DNA of 64,000 bases, taken from positions 283,001 through 347,000 of the forward strand of contig NZ_SBJL01000001.1 in NCBI RefSeq assembly GCF_004634425.1. Reading direction: 5' to 3'. Shown one piece after another: positions 8,021 through 16,041 of the stretch. The DNA is from Vitreimonas flagellata. Its GTDB lineage: Bacteria; Pseudomonadota; Alphaproteobacteria; Caulobacterales; Aquidulcibacteraceae. Both the position numbers and the translations under genes were made by a program. The notes beneath the pieces were generated by a model. It was not told the DNA's origin and did no database searches. It was given only the letters and a program-made list of their open reading frames with translations. Within the stretch, counting starts at the first letter, position 1, and each line of letters begins with the position of its first letter.

Positions 8021-9304
8021 TTAAGCGGTGAACACCGTCTTGCCGGCGATAAAGGTCGTTTCGACGATGCCTTGCAGCAGCTTTTCGTCGAAGGGCGAGT
8101 TCTTCGATTTAGAGCGGAGATGGTCTGCGTCGAGTTTGTAGGGCGCGCCGGTATCGATGAGGATGAGATCGGCGGGCGCGCCTTTGGTGAGGCGGCCTTG
8201 TGGCAGTTTGAGGATTTCGGCCGGGCGCAACGTCATCGCGCGGATGATGGTGTTGAGCGAAGCATCGCCCTTGTGGTGCAGCGTGAGCGCGCCAGCGAGC
8301 AGCGTTTCAAGGCCGACGGCGCCGAAGGCGGCTTCTTCGTAGGGCAAGCGCTTTTCTTCGGCGGGAAGTGGGTTGTGGCCGGAGACGATGACGTCGATGA
8401 GGCCAGAGCCGATGGCGTCGACCAGCGCTTTGCGATCGTCTTCGCTGCGCAAAGGTGGGCTGAGTTTGGCGAAGGAGCGATAGCCGTCGACGTCGTTTTC
8501 GTTCAGCACGAGATGGTGGACGTTGACGGAGGCGACGGCCTTCACGGCTTTGTCCTTCGCGCGTTTCAGCGCGGGCAACGTGCGTGCGGCGGAGATCATG
8601 TCGAGCAACAGACGCCCGCCAGTTACTTCGGCAAGTGTGAGATCGCGCTCGGCCATGATGCTTTCGGCGATGTCGGGAATGCCGGGCAGACCCAAGCGCG
8701 CAGCGAGTTCGCCCGCGTGCATAACGCCGCCTTCGGCGAGGTATTGATCCTCGGGGCGATTGGCGACGAGCGCGTCGAACGCGGTGGCGTAGGAGAGCGC
8801 ACGGCGTAGCACGCGGCTGGAGACGATGGGCTTGTCGCCATTGGAGAAGAGCACGGCGCCGGCTTCGGCCATGAGGCCGATCTCGGTCATGAGTTCGCCG
8901 TCGAGATGCTTGGTGAGTGCGGCGGCTGGGAGAATGTGCACGCCGCCGGAGCGATCGACGCCGCGGCGGAGCACGAAATCGACCAAGCTTTGATCGTCGA
9001 TGACCGGTGTTGTGTTGGGCGTCATAACCATTGTGGTGACGCCGCCAGCGGCTGCGGCGCGGCCGGCGGATTTGAAGGTCTCTTTGTGCTCGGCGCCCGG
9101 CTCGCCGATAGTGACGCGCATATCGATGAGGCCAGGCGCTAAGTGCGCGCCGTCTGCGTCGATGATGGTGGCGCCGTCGGGCGCGCTGGCGACATTACCG
9201 ACATCGAGGATGGTGTCGGCGAAAAGAATGGCGCCGTCTTCGACCTTGCTCTTGGCGGGATCGATCAGGCGCGCGTTTTTGATGAGGGTGGGTTTGGTGC
9301 TCAC
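8021..9304 (-). CDS. pyrC: Non-catalytic dihydroorotase homologue (PyrC'/PyrX type)
   Basis: An amidohydrolase-fold protein of 427 residues in the pyrimidine operon. In active dihydroorotases the first strand reads GxxDxHxH and binds zinc. Here it is GLIDMRVT, with Arg63 and Thr65 in place of the two histidines. The later DHAPH motif is replaced by SGHNPLPAEEK. The remaining backbone (GEPGAEHKETF, AAAGGVTT, LRPAEIL, GAPADLILID) is well kept. Homologues of this kind in Pseudomonas and Caulobacter are structural partners that assemble with aspartate transcarbamoylase, and the enzymatic dihydroorotase is encoded elsewhere. The GTG start at 9304 overlaps the TGA of the preceding 49-codon gene as GTGA, indicating translational coupling. 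Confidence 0.9.
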   Translation of the reverse strand: MSTKPTLIKNARLIDPAKSKVEDGAILFADTILDVGNVASAPDGATIIDADGAHLAPGLIDMRVTIGEPGAEHKETFKSAGRAAAAGGVTTMVMTPNTTPVIDDQSLVDFVLRRGVDRSGGVHILPAAALTKHLDGELMTEIGLMAEAGAVLFSNGDKPIVSSRVLRRALSYATAFDALVANRPEDQYLAEGGVMHAGELAARLGLPGIPDIAESIMAERDLTLAEVTGGRLLLDMISAARTLPALKRAKDKAVKAVASVNVHHLVLNENDVDGYRSFAKLSPPLRSEDDRKALVDAIGSGLIDVIVSGHNPLPAEEKRLPYEEAAFGAVGLETLLAGALTLHHKGDASLNTIIRAMTLRPAEILKLPQGRLTKGAPADLILIDTGAPYKLDADHLRSKSKNSPFDEKLLQGIVETTFIAGKTVFTA

Positions 9305-9450
9305 GACTTCTTCAGCGCCACGTTGAGAGTTGTCGAGAACGCGATGGCGATGATGAAGGGCACCCAGATCGGCAGCGTGCCGAGGCCGGGCGCGTTGAGC
9401 GCTTGGGCCAGATGATCATCGACCGCCCACCACAAGAGAAAGAGCCACAT
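9301..9450 (-). CDS. 49-aa membrane protein between pyrB and pyrC'
   Basis: A very short gene overlapping both neighbours: its ATG shares one base with the pyrB stop (TGATG), and its TGA overlaps the pyrC' GTG (GTGA). The product starts [14 protein letters not shown], has a polar/Gly-Pro linker (NAPGLGTLP) and a second hydrophobic stretch IWVPFIIAIAFSTTL, and ends in KKS. It could span the membrane once or twice. The exact double coupling and lack of stops argue for a genuine gene. I do not recognise a family. It might anchor the transcarbamoylase/PyrC' complex at the membrane, but that is only a guess from position. Confidence 0.75.
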   Translation of the reverse strand: MWLFLLWWAVDDHLAQALNAPGLGTLPIWVPFIIAIAFSTTLNVALKKS

Positions 9451-10442
9451 CAGCGCGTCTCCTGATTGGAGCCAGGTTCGGCCAAAGCTTCGAGCACGGC
9501 CATGCGTACGGCTACACCCATGCGCACTTGCGTTTCGATCAGCGAGATTTTTGGATCGTCGGCGACGATCGAGTCGATCTCGACGCCGCGATTCATAGGG
9601 CCGGGGTGCATGACGAGGGCGCCGGGCTTGGCGAATTTGAGTTTGTCTTCGTCGAGGCCGTAGAACCAGAAGAATTCGCGCGCGCTCGGGAAGAAGCCGC
9701 CATCCATGCGCTCGCGCTGCACGCGCAGCATCATGACGACATCGGCGTCCTTAATGCCGGCGCGCATGTCGTGATGCACGGTCGCGCCCCAACGCTCGGC
9801 GCCGGTGGGCATAAGCGTCGGCGGGCCGACGAGTCGGACGTTTGCGCCGAGGATGTTGAGCAGCGCCACGTTGGAGCGGGCGACACGGCTGTGCAGCACG
9901 TCGCCGCAAATGGCGATGTTCAAGCCTTCGATCTTGCCGAGGCGTTGGCGGATGGTGAAGGCGTCGAGCAAAGCTTGTGTTGGATGTTCGTGCTTGCCGT
10001 CGCCGGCATTGATCACGGCGCAATCGACTTTGCGTGCGAGCAATGCGGCAGCACCCGAAGAGCCGTGCCGCACGACGAGCAGATCCGGACGCATCGCGTT
10101 GAGCGTGGCCGCCGTGTCGATCAGCGTCTCGCCCTTGGCGACGCTGGAGCTCTTCACGCTCATGTTGACGACGTCGGCGCCCATGCGCTTGCCGGCGAGT
10201 TCGAACGAGCTTTGCGTGCGCGTGGAATTTTCGAAGAAGAGATTGATCAGCGTGCGGCCGCGCAGCGTGTCGAGTTTTTTGACTTTCTGTTCGAGCAGCG
10301 GCTCGAACGTCTCGGCGCGATCGAGGAGTTGTTCGGCTTCGAAACGATTGAGGTCGCCGATCGCCAATAGATGCTTAGAGCGGAAACGGGCGGGGCTTGC
10401 GCTTGCTTCGGATGTTTTCACGCCAGTCGGTCGCTGAGCCAT
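9450..10442 (-). CDS. pyrB: Aspartate carbamoyltransferase catalytic subunit
   Basis: Joins carbamoyl phosphate and aspartate to carbamoyl-aspartate in pyrimidine synthesis. The 330-residue protein has the carbamoyl-phosphate loop [23 protein letters not shown] and the [11 protein letters not shown] region. It also has [12 protein letters not shown], the [12 protein letters not shown] motif and a C-terminal [11 protein letters not shown] aspartate-binding loop. All expected catalytic segments are intact. The N-terminal extension (about 20 residues, Thr/Ser/Ala-rich) is longer than in E. coli. No pyrI is next to it; instead a pseudo-dihydroorotase follows, as in the Pseudomonas-type dodecameric enzyme. 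It heads the minus-strand run, with a 160-base gap to the divergent small gene. Confidence 0.97.
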   Translation of the reverse strand: MAQRPTGVKTSEASASPARFRSKHLLAIGDLNRFEAEQLLDRAETFEPLLEQKVKKLDTLRGRTLINLFFENSTRTQSSFELAGKRMGADVVNMSVKSSSVAKGETLIDTAATLNAMRPDLLVVRHGSSGAAALLARKVDCAVINAGDGKHEHPTQALLDAFTIRQRLGKIEGLNIAICGDVLHSRVARSNVALLNILGANVRLVGPPTLMPTGAERWGATVHHDMRAGIKDADVVMMLRVQRERMDGGFFPSAREFFWFYGLDEDKLKFAKPGALVMHPGPMNRGVEIDSIVADDPKISLIETQVRMGVAVRMAVLEALAEPGSNQETR

Positions 10443-10603
10443 GCGCGCTTGTTAAGCCGTGTGGCGGACTCGGAGCAAGCGTGGCGAAGCCATGACAAAC
10501 AATTTCGTTTCAGCCCTATTGCCGCCTTCGACTCCGGCTTGTATCCGTTTTGTTCTCATTTCGAGACCGGGCAGGGTTTAGGGCTGAGAGAAGGAAGCGT
10601 GTG

Positions 10604-10852
10604 ATGAGCAAATCGCACCAAAATCGCGGTGAAAGCATGCCTCTGCGGCCGGTTGGGCTGGCTTTGGCGGCTGTGGTGGCCGGACTTGGCGCAGGCCAAG
10701 CGCAGGCTGTGGATAACGTGGCGCGTGCGCCGCTTGAGCCGATGACGCAGGCGAACACGTACGTGGTCGATCCGACGAACCATCCGGGGTTCGAGGAGGA
10801 TGCGAGCATGGTGGTGGGGCGGAGTACGCCGGTGGCGCCGTTTCGGGAGTGA
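10604..10852 (+). CDS. Small exported protein, 82 aa, unknown
   Basis: The ATG at 10604 follows AAGGAA seven bases upstream, a good binding site. The protein has a short polar N-region and then a hydrophobic helix with Ala-X-Ala ending (GLALAAVVAGLGAGQAQA), so a signal peptide is likely, possibly from the second Met (MPLRPVGL). The mature part of about 45 residues is acidic and contains TYVVDPTNHPGF. I do not recognise it. It stands alone on the plus strand, divergent from pyrB and convergent with the AEC transporter, with two palindromic repeats behind it. Confidence 0.6.
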   Translation: MSKSHQNRGESMPLRPVGLALAAVVAGLGAGQAQAVDNVARAPLEPMTQANTYVVDPTNHPGFEEDASMVVGRSTPVAPFRE

Positions 10853-10865
10853 TGCTGGTTTGATG

Positions 10866-10915
10866 CTCCCCCGTTTACGGGGGAGCTGTCGCGAAGCGAG
10901 TGAGGGGGCGAGAAG
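10866..10915. repeat. Dispersed palindromic repeat, copy 2
   Basis: A perfect CTCCCCCG/CGGGGGAG stem with a TTTA loop at 10866-10885 is followed by CGCGAAGCGAGTGAGGGGG. It closely matches the minus-strand reading of the copy inside rsmA (16545-16595). It lies in the convergent gap between the small exported protein and the AEC transporter, where it could end or protect transcripts. Confidence 0.8.
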
Positions 10916-10936
10916 GCGCTTACATTTTGGCGGACT

Positions 10937-10985
10937 TTCCCCCTCCGCTTCGCTGCGCTCAGCACCTCCCCGCGGAGCGGGGAGG
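10937..10985. repeat. Dispersed palindromic repeat, copy 3 (opposite orientation)
   Basis: On the minus strand this reads as a CCTCCCCG/CGGGGAGG stem followed by GCGCAGCGAAGCGGAGGGGG. This is the same hairpin-plus-GAAGCG layout as copy 2 but inverted with respect to it, about 20 bases away. The two copies together fill the convergent gap, ending eight bases before the AEC transporter stop. Confidence 0.75.
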
Positions 10986-10992
10986 ATGAGAG

Positions 10993-11910
10993 TCAGGGCA
11001 TCGCTAAGCCGATAGCGATCGGCATGGTGATGAAGGAGACGATCGTGGAGGCGGTGATGATGGCGGCCATGAGTTGGGCGTCGCCGCCCATTTCGCGCGC
11101 AAGCGTGTAGCCGGCGGCGGCTGTCGGCGTGGAGCCGATGCCGACCGCGACAGCGGTGGCGAGCGGGCTCGCGCCGGTGAGCATGCATGCGGCCCATACT
11201 AAAGTTGGCGCCAGGAAGAGCCGCATGCCGCAGGCGGTTGCGACTTTCGCGGCTGAAGCGCGCAGCGCGCCGAAATCCAGGCCTGCGCCGACGCACATCA
11301 GCGCGATCGGCATCGCCGCTTGACCAAGCAAGCTCAGTGCATCGCTGGCGGAACTCAGATCGTGAATGCCGGCGAAATTTGTGACGAGACCGAATGCACA
11401 GGCGATGATCAGCGGATTGGCGATGATCTGGTCGAGCACCGCGCGCATCGAAGTCGCGCGCGCCGCGCCCCAGCGCGCCAGTACGGCGACGCAGATAATG
11501 TTGAGGATCAGCACGAGCGGCCCGAAGGCAAGGCCGATGAGTTCGGGGCCTTCGGGGCCGTAGAGTGCGGGGGCTGCTGCTAGAAGTGCAAAACCATTCC
11601 AGCGCAAACTGCCTTGAAACACGCTCGTGTAGGCTGGGCCGTCGCCGCGAAAGATGAGTCGCAAACCAAGCGCCAGCGCGGCGAGCGCAAGAAAGCCGCC
11701 GAGCACTCCGCCGAGAAAAGGCAGCGTGTCGCTGCTGGAGAAATCCGCGCCCGAGATCAGTGTGAACAGAAACGCCGGGTAGAGCACGAAATAGCCGAAG
11801 CGATTGACCATGCCGAATTGCTCAGACGTGGCGATGCGCCCCGCGCGCACGGCCCAGCCGAGGGCGATGAGGATGAAAGTTGGTATGAGTGCGCCGAAGA
11901 CGTCGCTCAC
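10993..11910 (-). CDS. AEC family transporter (auxin efflux carrier type)
   Basis: A 305-residue inner-membrane protein with about ten hydrophobic segments in two halves, the arrangement of the AEC/BASS-like permeases. Recognisable family features are the N-terminal FGALIPTFILIALGW, a Leu/Phe-rich mid region, NPLIIA in the fourth helix and the C-terminal half starting LLGQAAMPIALMCVGAGL. Substrates of bacterial members include malate, malonate and other organic acids, but none can be assigned here. The GTG at 11910 overlaps the ruvX stop (GTGA). In-frame sequence upstream of it lies over ruvX and is not conserved. It is probably cotranscribed with ruvX. Confidence 0.85.
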   Translation of the reverse strand: MSDVFGALIPTFILIALGWAVRAGRIATSEQFGMVNRFGYFVLYPAFLFTLISGADFSSSDTLPFLGGVLGGFLALAALALGLRLIFRGDGPAYTSVFQGSLRWNGFALLAAAPALYGPEGPELIGLAFGPLVLILNIICVAVLARWGAARATSMRAVLDQIIANPLIIACAFGLVTNFAGIHDLSSASDALSLLGQAAMPIALMCVGAGLDFGALRASAAKVATACGMRLFLAPTLVWAACMLTGASPLATAVAVGIGSTPTAAAGYTLAREMGGDAQLMAAIITASTIVSFITMPIAIGLAMP

Positions 11911-12377
11911 GTGCGGCGCTCCTGCATGGCGTCCAGCGCGCCTTGGAGCATGTAGGCGGCGGCCATTTTGTCGACGACCTCGCCGCGGCGTCGGCGCGAG
12001 GCGTCGCCTTCGATCAAAGTGCGGGTGACGGCGGCGGTGGAGAGGCGCTCGTCCCAGAGCAGAAGCGGGACGTCGCGCTTGGCCAGCATGTTTCGGGCGA
12101 AGGCGCGCGCGGCTTGCGCCGAGGGGCCGCTCGTGCCGTCCATGTTCAAAGGAAGCCCGATGACGAAGCCGGCGCATTGGCGCGCGTCGTAGAGTTTAAG
12201 GATGGCGTCCGCGTCGGCGGCGAATTTGCTGCGGGCGATGGTGTCGAGCGACGAGGCGATCAAAAGCGTAGTGTCGCTGACGGCGACGCCGATACGCTTC
12301 TGGCCAGGGTCCAGCCCCATGATGGCCGCGCGTGGCGGTAAGGCGGCGGCAAAGGCGGGGAGGTCGAGAAGGGGCAA
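11907..12377 (-). CDS. ruvX: RuvX/YqgF family putative pre-16S rRNA nuclease
   Basis: An RNase H-fold nuclease of 156 residues implicated in 5' end maturation of 16S rRNA, also annotated as a Holliday junction resolvase. The first acidic motif is MGLDPGQKRIGVAVSD. The second is VIGLPLNMDGTSG, followed by LLLWDERLSTAAVTR and a final DKMAAAYMLQGALD helix that supplies the last acidic residue. All of the usual motifs are present. It begins a two-gene unit with the AEC transporter. Its upstream side holds a long hairpin repeat and then the divergent gatC. Confidence 0.93.
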   Translation of the reverse strand: MPLLDLPAFAAALPPRAAIMGLDPGQKRIGVAVSDTTLLIASSLDTIARSKFAADADAILKLYDARQCAGFVIGLPLNMDGTSGPSAQAARAFARNMLAKRDVPLLLWDERLSTAAVTRTLIEGDASRRRRGEVVDKMAAAYMLQGALDAMQERRT

Positions 12378-12388
12378 AGCGGCGTTTG

Positions 12389-12452
12389 TATGGACCGCCG
12401 GCGTCTCGCCGGCCAGCGGAGGCGTAGGCCGGCGAGACGCCAGCGGTCCATA
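12389..12452. repeat. 26-bp-stem inverted repeat (intergenic hairpin element)
   Basis: The arms 12389-12414 and 12427-12452 are inverted copies with a single mismatch over 26 bases, separated by a 12-base loop. The arm contains GGCGTCTCGCCGGCC, itself partly palindromic. Elements with this TGGACCGCCGGCGTCTCGCC sequence are dispersed in many GC-rich genomes and are often wrongly translated as proteins. It lies between divergent ruvX and gatC, so it is not a terminator; it may affect both 5' leaders. Confidence 0.85.
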
Positions 12453-12550
12453 GGCGCCGGTGTTGTTTTTGACGGCTGTGGGCGTGTCGTGGCGCCTAGC
12501 GCCGGGGCGCGCCCTTGAACCCTGCGGCGGGCGGCTTTAAGCCCCGGCGC

Positions 12551-12841
12551 ATGTCTATCGATGAAAAAACAGTCCGTAAGGTCGCCAAGCTGGCGCGGCT
12601 GGCGTTGCCCGAGGATCGCGTCGCGCCGATGGCGGCGGAGCTCAATGGCATCATGGCCTGGATCGAGCAGCTCAACGAGGTCGACGTCGAGGGCGTCGAA
12701 CCGATGACCAGCGCGGTCGAGGGCTTGAGTCTGCCGATGCGCGATGACGTGGTGACGGCCGGGAACGATCCGGGGAAGGTGCTGAAGAACGCGCCGAAGA
12801 GCGAAGACGGCTTCTTCGTGGTGCCGAAGGTGGTGGAATGA
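12551..12841 (+). CDS. gatC: Asp-tRNA(Asn)/Glu-tRNA(Gln) amidotransferase subunit C
   Basis: The small stabilising subunit of the GatCAB complex, which amidates mischarged Asp-tRNA(Asn) and Glu-tRNA(Gln). The 96-residue protein starts MSIDEKTVRKVAKLARLAL and has the family pattern: an N-terminal helix pair, LNGIMAWIEQLNEVDVEGVEP, LPMRDD and a C-terminal FFVVPKVVE. The ATG at 12551 was preferred to a longer frame from 12515, which adds 12 unconserved residues. Its stop overlaps the next gene (ATGA). gatA follows after the GNAT gene; gatB is not in the window. Confidence 0.96.
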   Translation: MSIDEKTVRKVAKLARLALPEDRVAPMAAELNGIMAWIEQLNEVDVEGVEPMTSAVEGLSLPMRDDVVTAGNDPGKVLKNAPKSEDGFFVVPKVVE

Positions 12842-13293
12842 GCTTCACCATCGCCACCGAAACGCCGCTCTCGGATGACGTGCGGGCGTTGGTGCAGGCG
12901 TTGAATGAATTCACCTACGAGCTGACGCCGGCTGAATTCCGTCATCACATGACGGTCGAGCAGATGGCGCAGGCGGATACGACTTTGTTCGTTGCGCGAG
13001 ATGGAAGCGGAGCCACTTTGGGCATGGGTGCGTTGCGCCGGCATGACGGCGTGGGCGAAGTGAAGCGCATGTTCGTGAAGCCGAGCGCGCGTGGTTTGGG
13101 CGTGGGCGGCGCGATCCTCGAACGCATCGAAGCGCTGGCGCGACAGGAAGGCCTGTCGCGCGTGGTGCTGGAAACCGGTTCTAATTTTGATGCGGCCAAG
13201 CGCGTCTATGAGCGCGGCGGATTTCGGCCTTGCGAGCCCGTGCTCGATTATCCGCCAAGCGCCTGGACGGCGTTCTACGCGAAGTCGCTTTAA
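12838..13293 (+). CDS. GNAT family N-acetyltransferase
   Basis: A 151-residue acetyl-CoA-dependent acetyltransferase. The central strand EVKRMFVKPSARGLGVGGAILERIEALAR contains the acyl-CoA pyrophosphate loop (R-G-L-G-V-G-G), followed by the VVLETGSNFDAAKRVYERGGF motif typical of PA4866/YsnE-like members. The substrate is unknown. The start overlaps the gatC stop by four bases and gatA begins 17 bases after its end. It is therefore inserted into what is normally a gatC-gatA pair and probably translated together with them. Confidence 0.9.
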   Translation: MSFTIATETPLSDDVRALVQALNEFTYELTPAEFRHHMTVEQMAQADTTLFVARDGSGATLGMGALRRHDGVGEVKRMFVKPSARGLGVGGAILERIEALARQEGLSRVVLETGSNFDAAKRVYERGGFRPCEPVLDYPPSAWTAFYAKSL

Positions 13294-13310
13294 GTTTTGT
13301 GTGTGATTGA

Positions 13311-14789
13311 ATGACTGATCTGACCTCCCTCACTTTGGCCGCAGCACTTGATGGCATGGAGAAGAAGCAATTCTCCTCCGTCGAGCTGACCGAGGCGTTC
13401 ATTGGCGCGATCGATAAGGCCAATCCGCATCTGAATGCGTATGTGGTGACGACGCCGGATTTGGCGCGCGCGCGTGCGAAAGAATCCGATGCGAAGCGCG
13501 CGGCGGGCAAAGCTGGGCCGCTTGAGGGCGCGCCGCTGGGCATCAAGGATTTGTTTTGCACCGAAGGCGTGCGCACGACGGCGTGTTCGGGCGTGCTCGG
13601 TGAATTCACGCCGACCTATGAATCGACGGTGACGGAAAATCTCTTCCGCGACGGCGCGCTGATGTTGGGCAAGCTCAACATGGACGAATTCGCGATGGGC
13701 TCGTCGAACGAGACGTCGAAGTTTGGTCCGGTGGTGTCGCCTTGGCGGCGCGGCAATGAAGACGCGAAGCTGACGCCGGGTGGTTCGTCGGGCGGTTCGG
13801 CCTCCGCTGTGAGCGCTGATTTGTGCTTGGGCGCGACCGCGACCGATACGGGTGGTTCGATCCGTCAGCCTGCGGCGTTTACGGGTACAGTTGGGATTAA
13901 GCCGACGTACGGGCGTTGCTCGCGCTGGGGCATTGTCGCGTTCGCGTCGTCGCTCGATCAAGCGGGGCCGATCGCCAAGACGGTCGAGGATAGCGCGATC
14001 CTGCTGCAATCGATGGCGGGGCATGATCCGAAGGATTCGACATCGCTGCCGGTTGAGACGCCGAATTTCCGTGCCGCGTGTCAGCGTTCGATCAAGGGCA
14101 TGACGATCGGCGTGCCGGAGGAATATCGCGTCGATGGCATGCCCCCGGAGATCGAAGCTTTGTGGCGGCAAGGCATCGAGTGGGCGAAGGATGCGGGCGC
14201 CGTGATCAAGCCGATCTCGCTGAAGCACACGAAGTACGCGCTGCCGACCTATTATATCGTGGCGCCGGCGGAAGCGTCGTCGAACCTCGCGCGCTATGAC
14301 GGCATGCGCTACGGCGCGCGCGTCGCGGGCAAGGATCTGAATAGCGTGTACGAGAACACGCGCGCGTCGGGCTTCGGCAAGGAAGTGCAGCGGCGGATTT
14401 TGATTGGCACATATGTGCTGAGCGCCGGCTATTACGATGCGTATTATCTGCGCGCGCAGAAGGTGCGTCAGCGCATTGCGCAGGATTTCCGCGATGCGTT
14501 CGAGAGCGTGGATGCGATCCTGACGCCAGCGACGCCGTCGGCGGCGTTTGCGCTTGGCGAAAAGAGCGCTGATCCGGTGGCGATGTATTTGAACGACATC
14601 TTCACGGTGACGGCGAATTTGGCGGGTTTGCCCGGCTTGGCTTTGCCAGCGGCGACCGATGCGAACGGCTTGCCGCTCGGCCTGCAAGTGATCGGAAAGG
14701 CGCTCGACGAAGAGAGCGTGTTTGCCGTGAGTGCGGCGCTGGAGAAGGCGGCGAACTTCCGCGCCAAGCCGGCGAAATGGTGGGCGTGA
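13311..14789 (+). CDS. gatA: Asp-tRNA(Asn)/Glu-tRNA(Gln) amidotransferase subunit A
   Basis: The glutaminase subunit of GatCAB, an amidase-signature protein of 492 residues that releases ammonia from glutamine. The Ser-cisSer-Lys triad is visible: Lys in PLGIKDLF, and the two serines in the [16 protein letters not shown] block. [15 protein letters not shown] continues the signature. The C-terminal half has the expected [10 protein letters not shown] and [12 protein letters not shown] segments. Its TGA shares a base with the start of the next gene (TGATG). Together with the AspRS encoded at 43 kb it fits indirect Asn-tRNA formation. Confidence 0.97.
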   Translation: MTDLTSLTLAAALDGMEKKQFSSVELTEAFIGAIDKANPHLNAYVVTTPDLARARAKESDAKRAAGKAGPLEGAPLGIKDLFCTEGVRTTACSGVLGEFTPTYESTVTENLFRDGALMLGKLNMDEFAMGSSNETSKFGPVVSPWRRGNEDAKLTPGGSSGGSASAVSADLCLGATATDTGGSIRQPAAFTGTVGIKPTYGRCSRWGIVAFASSLDQAGPIAKTVEDSAILLQSMAGHDPKDSTSLPVETPNFRAACQRSIKGMTIGVPEEYRVDGMPPEIEALWRQGIEWAKDAGAVIKPISLKHTKYALPTYYIVAPAEASSNLARYDGMRYGARVAGKDLNSVYENTRASGFGKEVQRRILIGTYVLSAGYYDAYYLRAQKVRQRIAQDFRDAFESVDAILTPATPSAAFALGEKSADPVAMYLNDIFTVTANLAGLPGLALPAATDANGLPLGLQVIGKALDEESVFAVSAALEKAANFRAKPAKWWA

Positions 14790-15238
14790 TGCGCGCGGTG
14801 CTTTTGGCTTTTGTTGTGTTGGCGGCGAGCGCTTTCGCGACGCCAAGCTACGCGCAGCAAGCGCAGAATCTGAGCGGCGTGTGGCTTGGACGTGAAGTGG
14901 AAGAGCCGCGCGTGAGCGACGGCTATTTCCGGGCTGAGTTGAGGCAGGATGAAGCTGGGCGCCTTCGTGGCGCTGGCGTTGTCGATCCATGTCCGCGTTG
15001 CGCGGGCTACATGGCGTATGATCTCAGCTGGGAAGGTCACGTGAAGGGCGACACGCTGACCTTAACGGGTACGCCGGCGCGCGGGCGTGGCAGGCACAGT
15101 GTCGTGCGTTTCGTGGGGCGTGCTGCGGGCGATGGTTTCGAAGGCGTGCTGAGCGGGCTGCCGCGTGGCCACGGGATGGTGATGGTCGTGGCGCGTGCAC
15201 CCGACGTTGCGGAAACGGAACGCCCCGAATCCCGCTAG
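14789..15238 (+). CDS. Exported protein of unknown function, 149 aa
   Basis: Starting at the ATG that overlaps the gatA stop, the product has a clear signal peptide ([16 protein letters not shown], cleavage probably after SYA). The mature region begins LSGVWLGREVEEPRVSDGYFRAELRQDEAG, then has a CPRC pair and a beta-rich stretch with GDTLTLTGTP. The pattern LSGVW...L...G.L.G resembles small lipocalin-like or DUF2147-type periplasmic proteins, but I cannot place it in a family. The Cys pair could form a disulphide or bind metal. It is probably transcribed with gatCA. Confidence 0.75.
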   Translation: MRAVLLAFVVLAASAFATPSYAQQAQNLSGVWLGREVEEPRVSDGYFRAELRQDEAGRLRGAGVVDPCPRCAGYMAYDLSWEGHVKGDTLTLTGTPARGRGRHSVVRFVGRAAGDGFEGVLSGLPRGHGMVMVVARAPDVAETERPESR

Positions 15239-15247
15239 CGTCGCGTT

Positions 15248-15529
15248 ATGGCCAAACGCAAAGTATCTGCTTCGAGACCGGAACGTCGTCCGCGCGGCGA
15301 GATCGATCGCAATTTTTTCTTTGGCGACGTCTTCATCAAGACGGGTGTCGCGACAGCAGTCGCGATCGGTCTGATCACGCTCTACACGCCGTTCACGTTG
15401 ATGGACGCCATCCATGACGGCATGTGGGATTACCTTGCAGTGATGGGCGTGTTCGGCACGCTGGGCATGGCCTGCTTTCTGTTCGGCCGCCACCTGCGCC
15501 GCCAAGCCACGCATTGGGATTTCGACTAG
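15248..15529 (+). CDS. Small two-helix membrane protein, 93 aa
   Basis: A basic N-terminal tail (KRKVSASRPERRPRG) is followed by two hydrophobic segments, roughly residues 31-50 (TGVATAVAIGLITLYTPF) and 63-80 (YLAVMGVFGTLGMACFLF). It then ends in a short polar tail with RHLRRQ and WDFD. The positive-inside rule suggests that both ends are cytosolic. No family is recognised. It starts nine bases after the preceding exported protein, so is likely the last gene of the gat transcript. Confidence 0.65.
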   Translation: MAKRKVSASRPERRPRGEIDRNFFFGDVFIKTGVATAVAIGLITLYTPFTLMDAIHDGMWDYLAVMGVFGTLGMACFLFGRHLRRQATHWDFD

Positions 15530-15603
15530 TTTAGACGCTTCCGGCGCTTGACCTTCCGCGCCCGAGAGCCGAGTTTCCCGGCTTCCAAAATTAGGAGCCG
15601 GTC

Positions 15604-16029
15604 GTGAACCAGGCGGAAGTGACGCGCCTCGGCGCCTATTTGAGCAGAGTTCTGGGTTCGCCGACGGCGTCGGTGAAAGCGCGCGGTGGTGAAGAGGCTG
15701 ACGTGCTGATTTCCGGCGCTGTTGTCGCCGAACTCATCAAGGATACGGACGAGGGTGAGACGTCGTATTCGATCAGCTTGGCGTTGCCGCGTGCGGCGGG
15801 CGCCAAGAAGAATGCGCCGATCGATGATGCCGAACGCGCGCGTCTGCAAGGCGTGCTGCGTGAAAAGCTGAAATCAGCCGACATGCAAGTGCGCGCGCGG
15901 CCGCGGAAAACGGATTCGGCTGAAGTGTATGTCGGTGAGGAATTCATCGGCACATTGTCCGCGGACGAGGACGAGGGCTATTTCCTCACGATGTCGATTT
16001 TGGACATCGATCTCGAAGACGAGGAATGA
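15604..16029 (+). CDS. Tandem DUF3126 protein (two domains in one chain)
   Basis: DUF3126 proteins of Alphaproteobacteria are usually about 70 residues and end DSAEVYVGDEFIGxxxxDEDEGExSYxxxMAILDIDL. Here the 141-residue product contains two such units. The C-terminal half (from about residue 78) is close to that pattern: RARPRKTDSAEVYVGEEFIG, then MSILDIDL. The N-terminal half keeps the same frame in diverged form: AEVTRLGAYLSRVLGSP, AVVAELIKDTDEGETSYSISLALP. The start is a GTG at 15604 behind AGGAG. It faces rsmA (convergent, 12 bases apart). Function is unknown. Confidence 0.8.
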   Translation: MNQAEVTRLGAYLSRVLGSPTASVKARGGEEADVLISGAVVAELIKDTDEGETSYSISLALPRAAGAKKNAPIDDAERARLQGVLREKLKSADMQVRARPRKTDSAEVYVGEEFIGTLSADEDEGYFLTMSILDIDLEDEE

Positions 16030-16041
16030 GAGTGGCGCTCG

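Noticed and set aside
12202-12453. Frames reading through the 12389-12452 hairpin (WTAGVSPASGG type)
   Set aside because: This translation is a familiar artefact of the dispersed inverted repeat, not a protein.
13290-14990. A 566-codon minus-strand frame opposite gatA
   Set aside because: Antisense shadow with extreme Arg/His content; gatA motifs are complete on the other strand.
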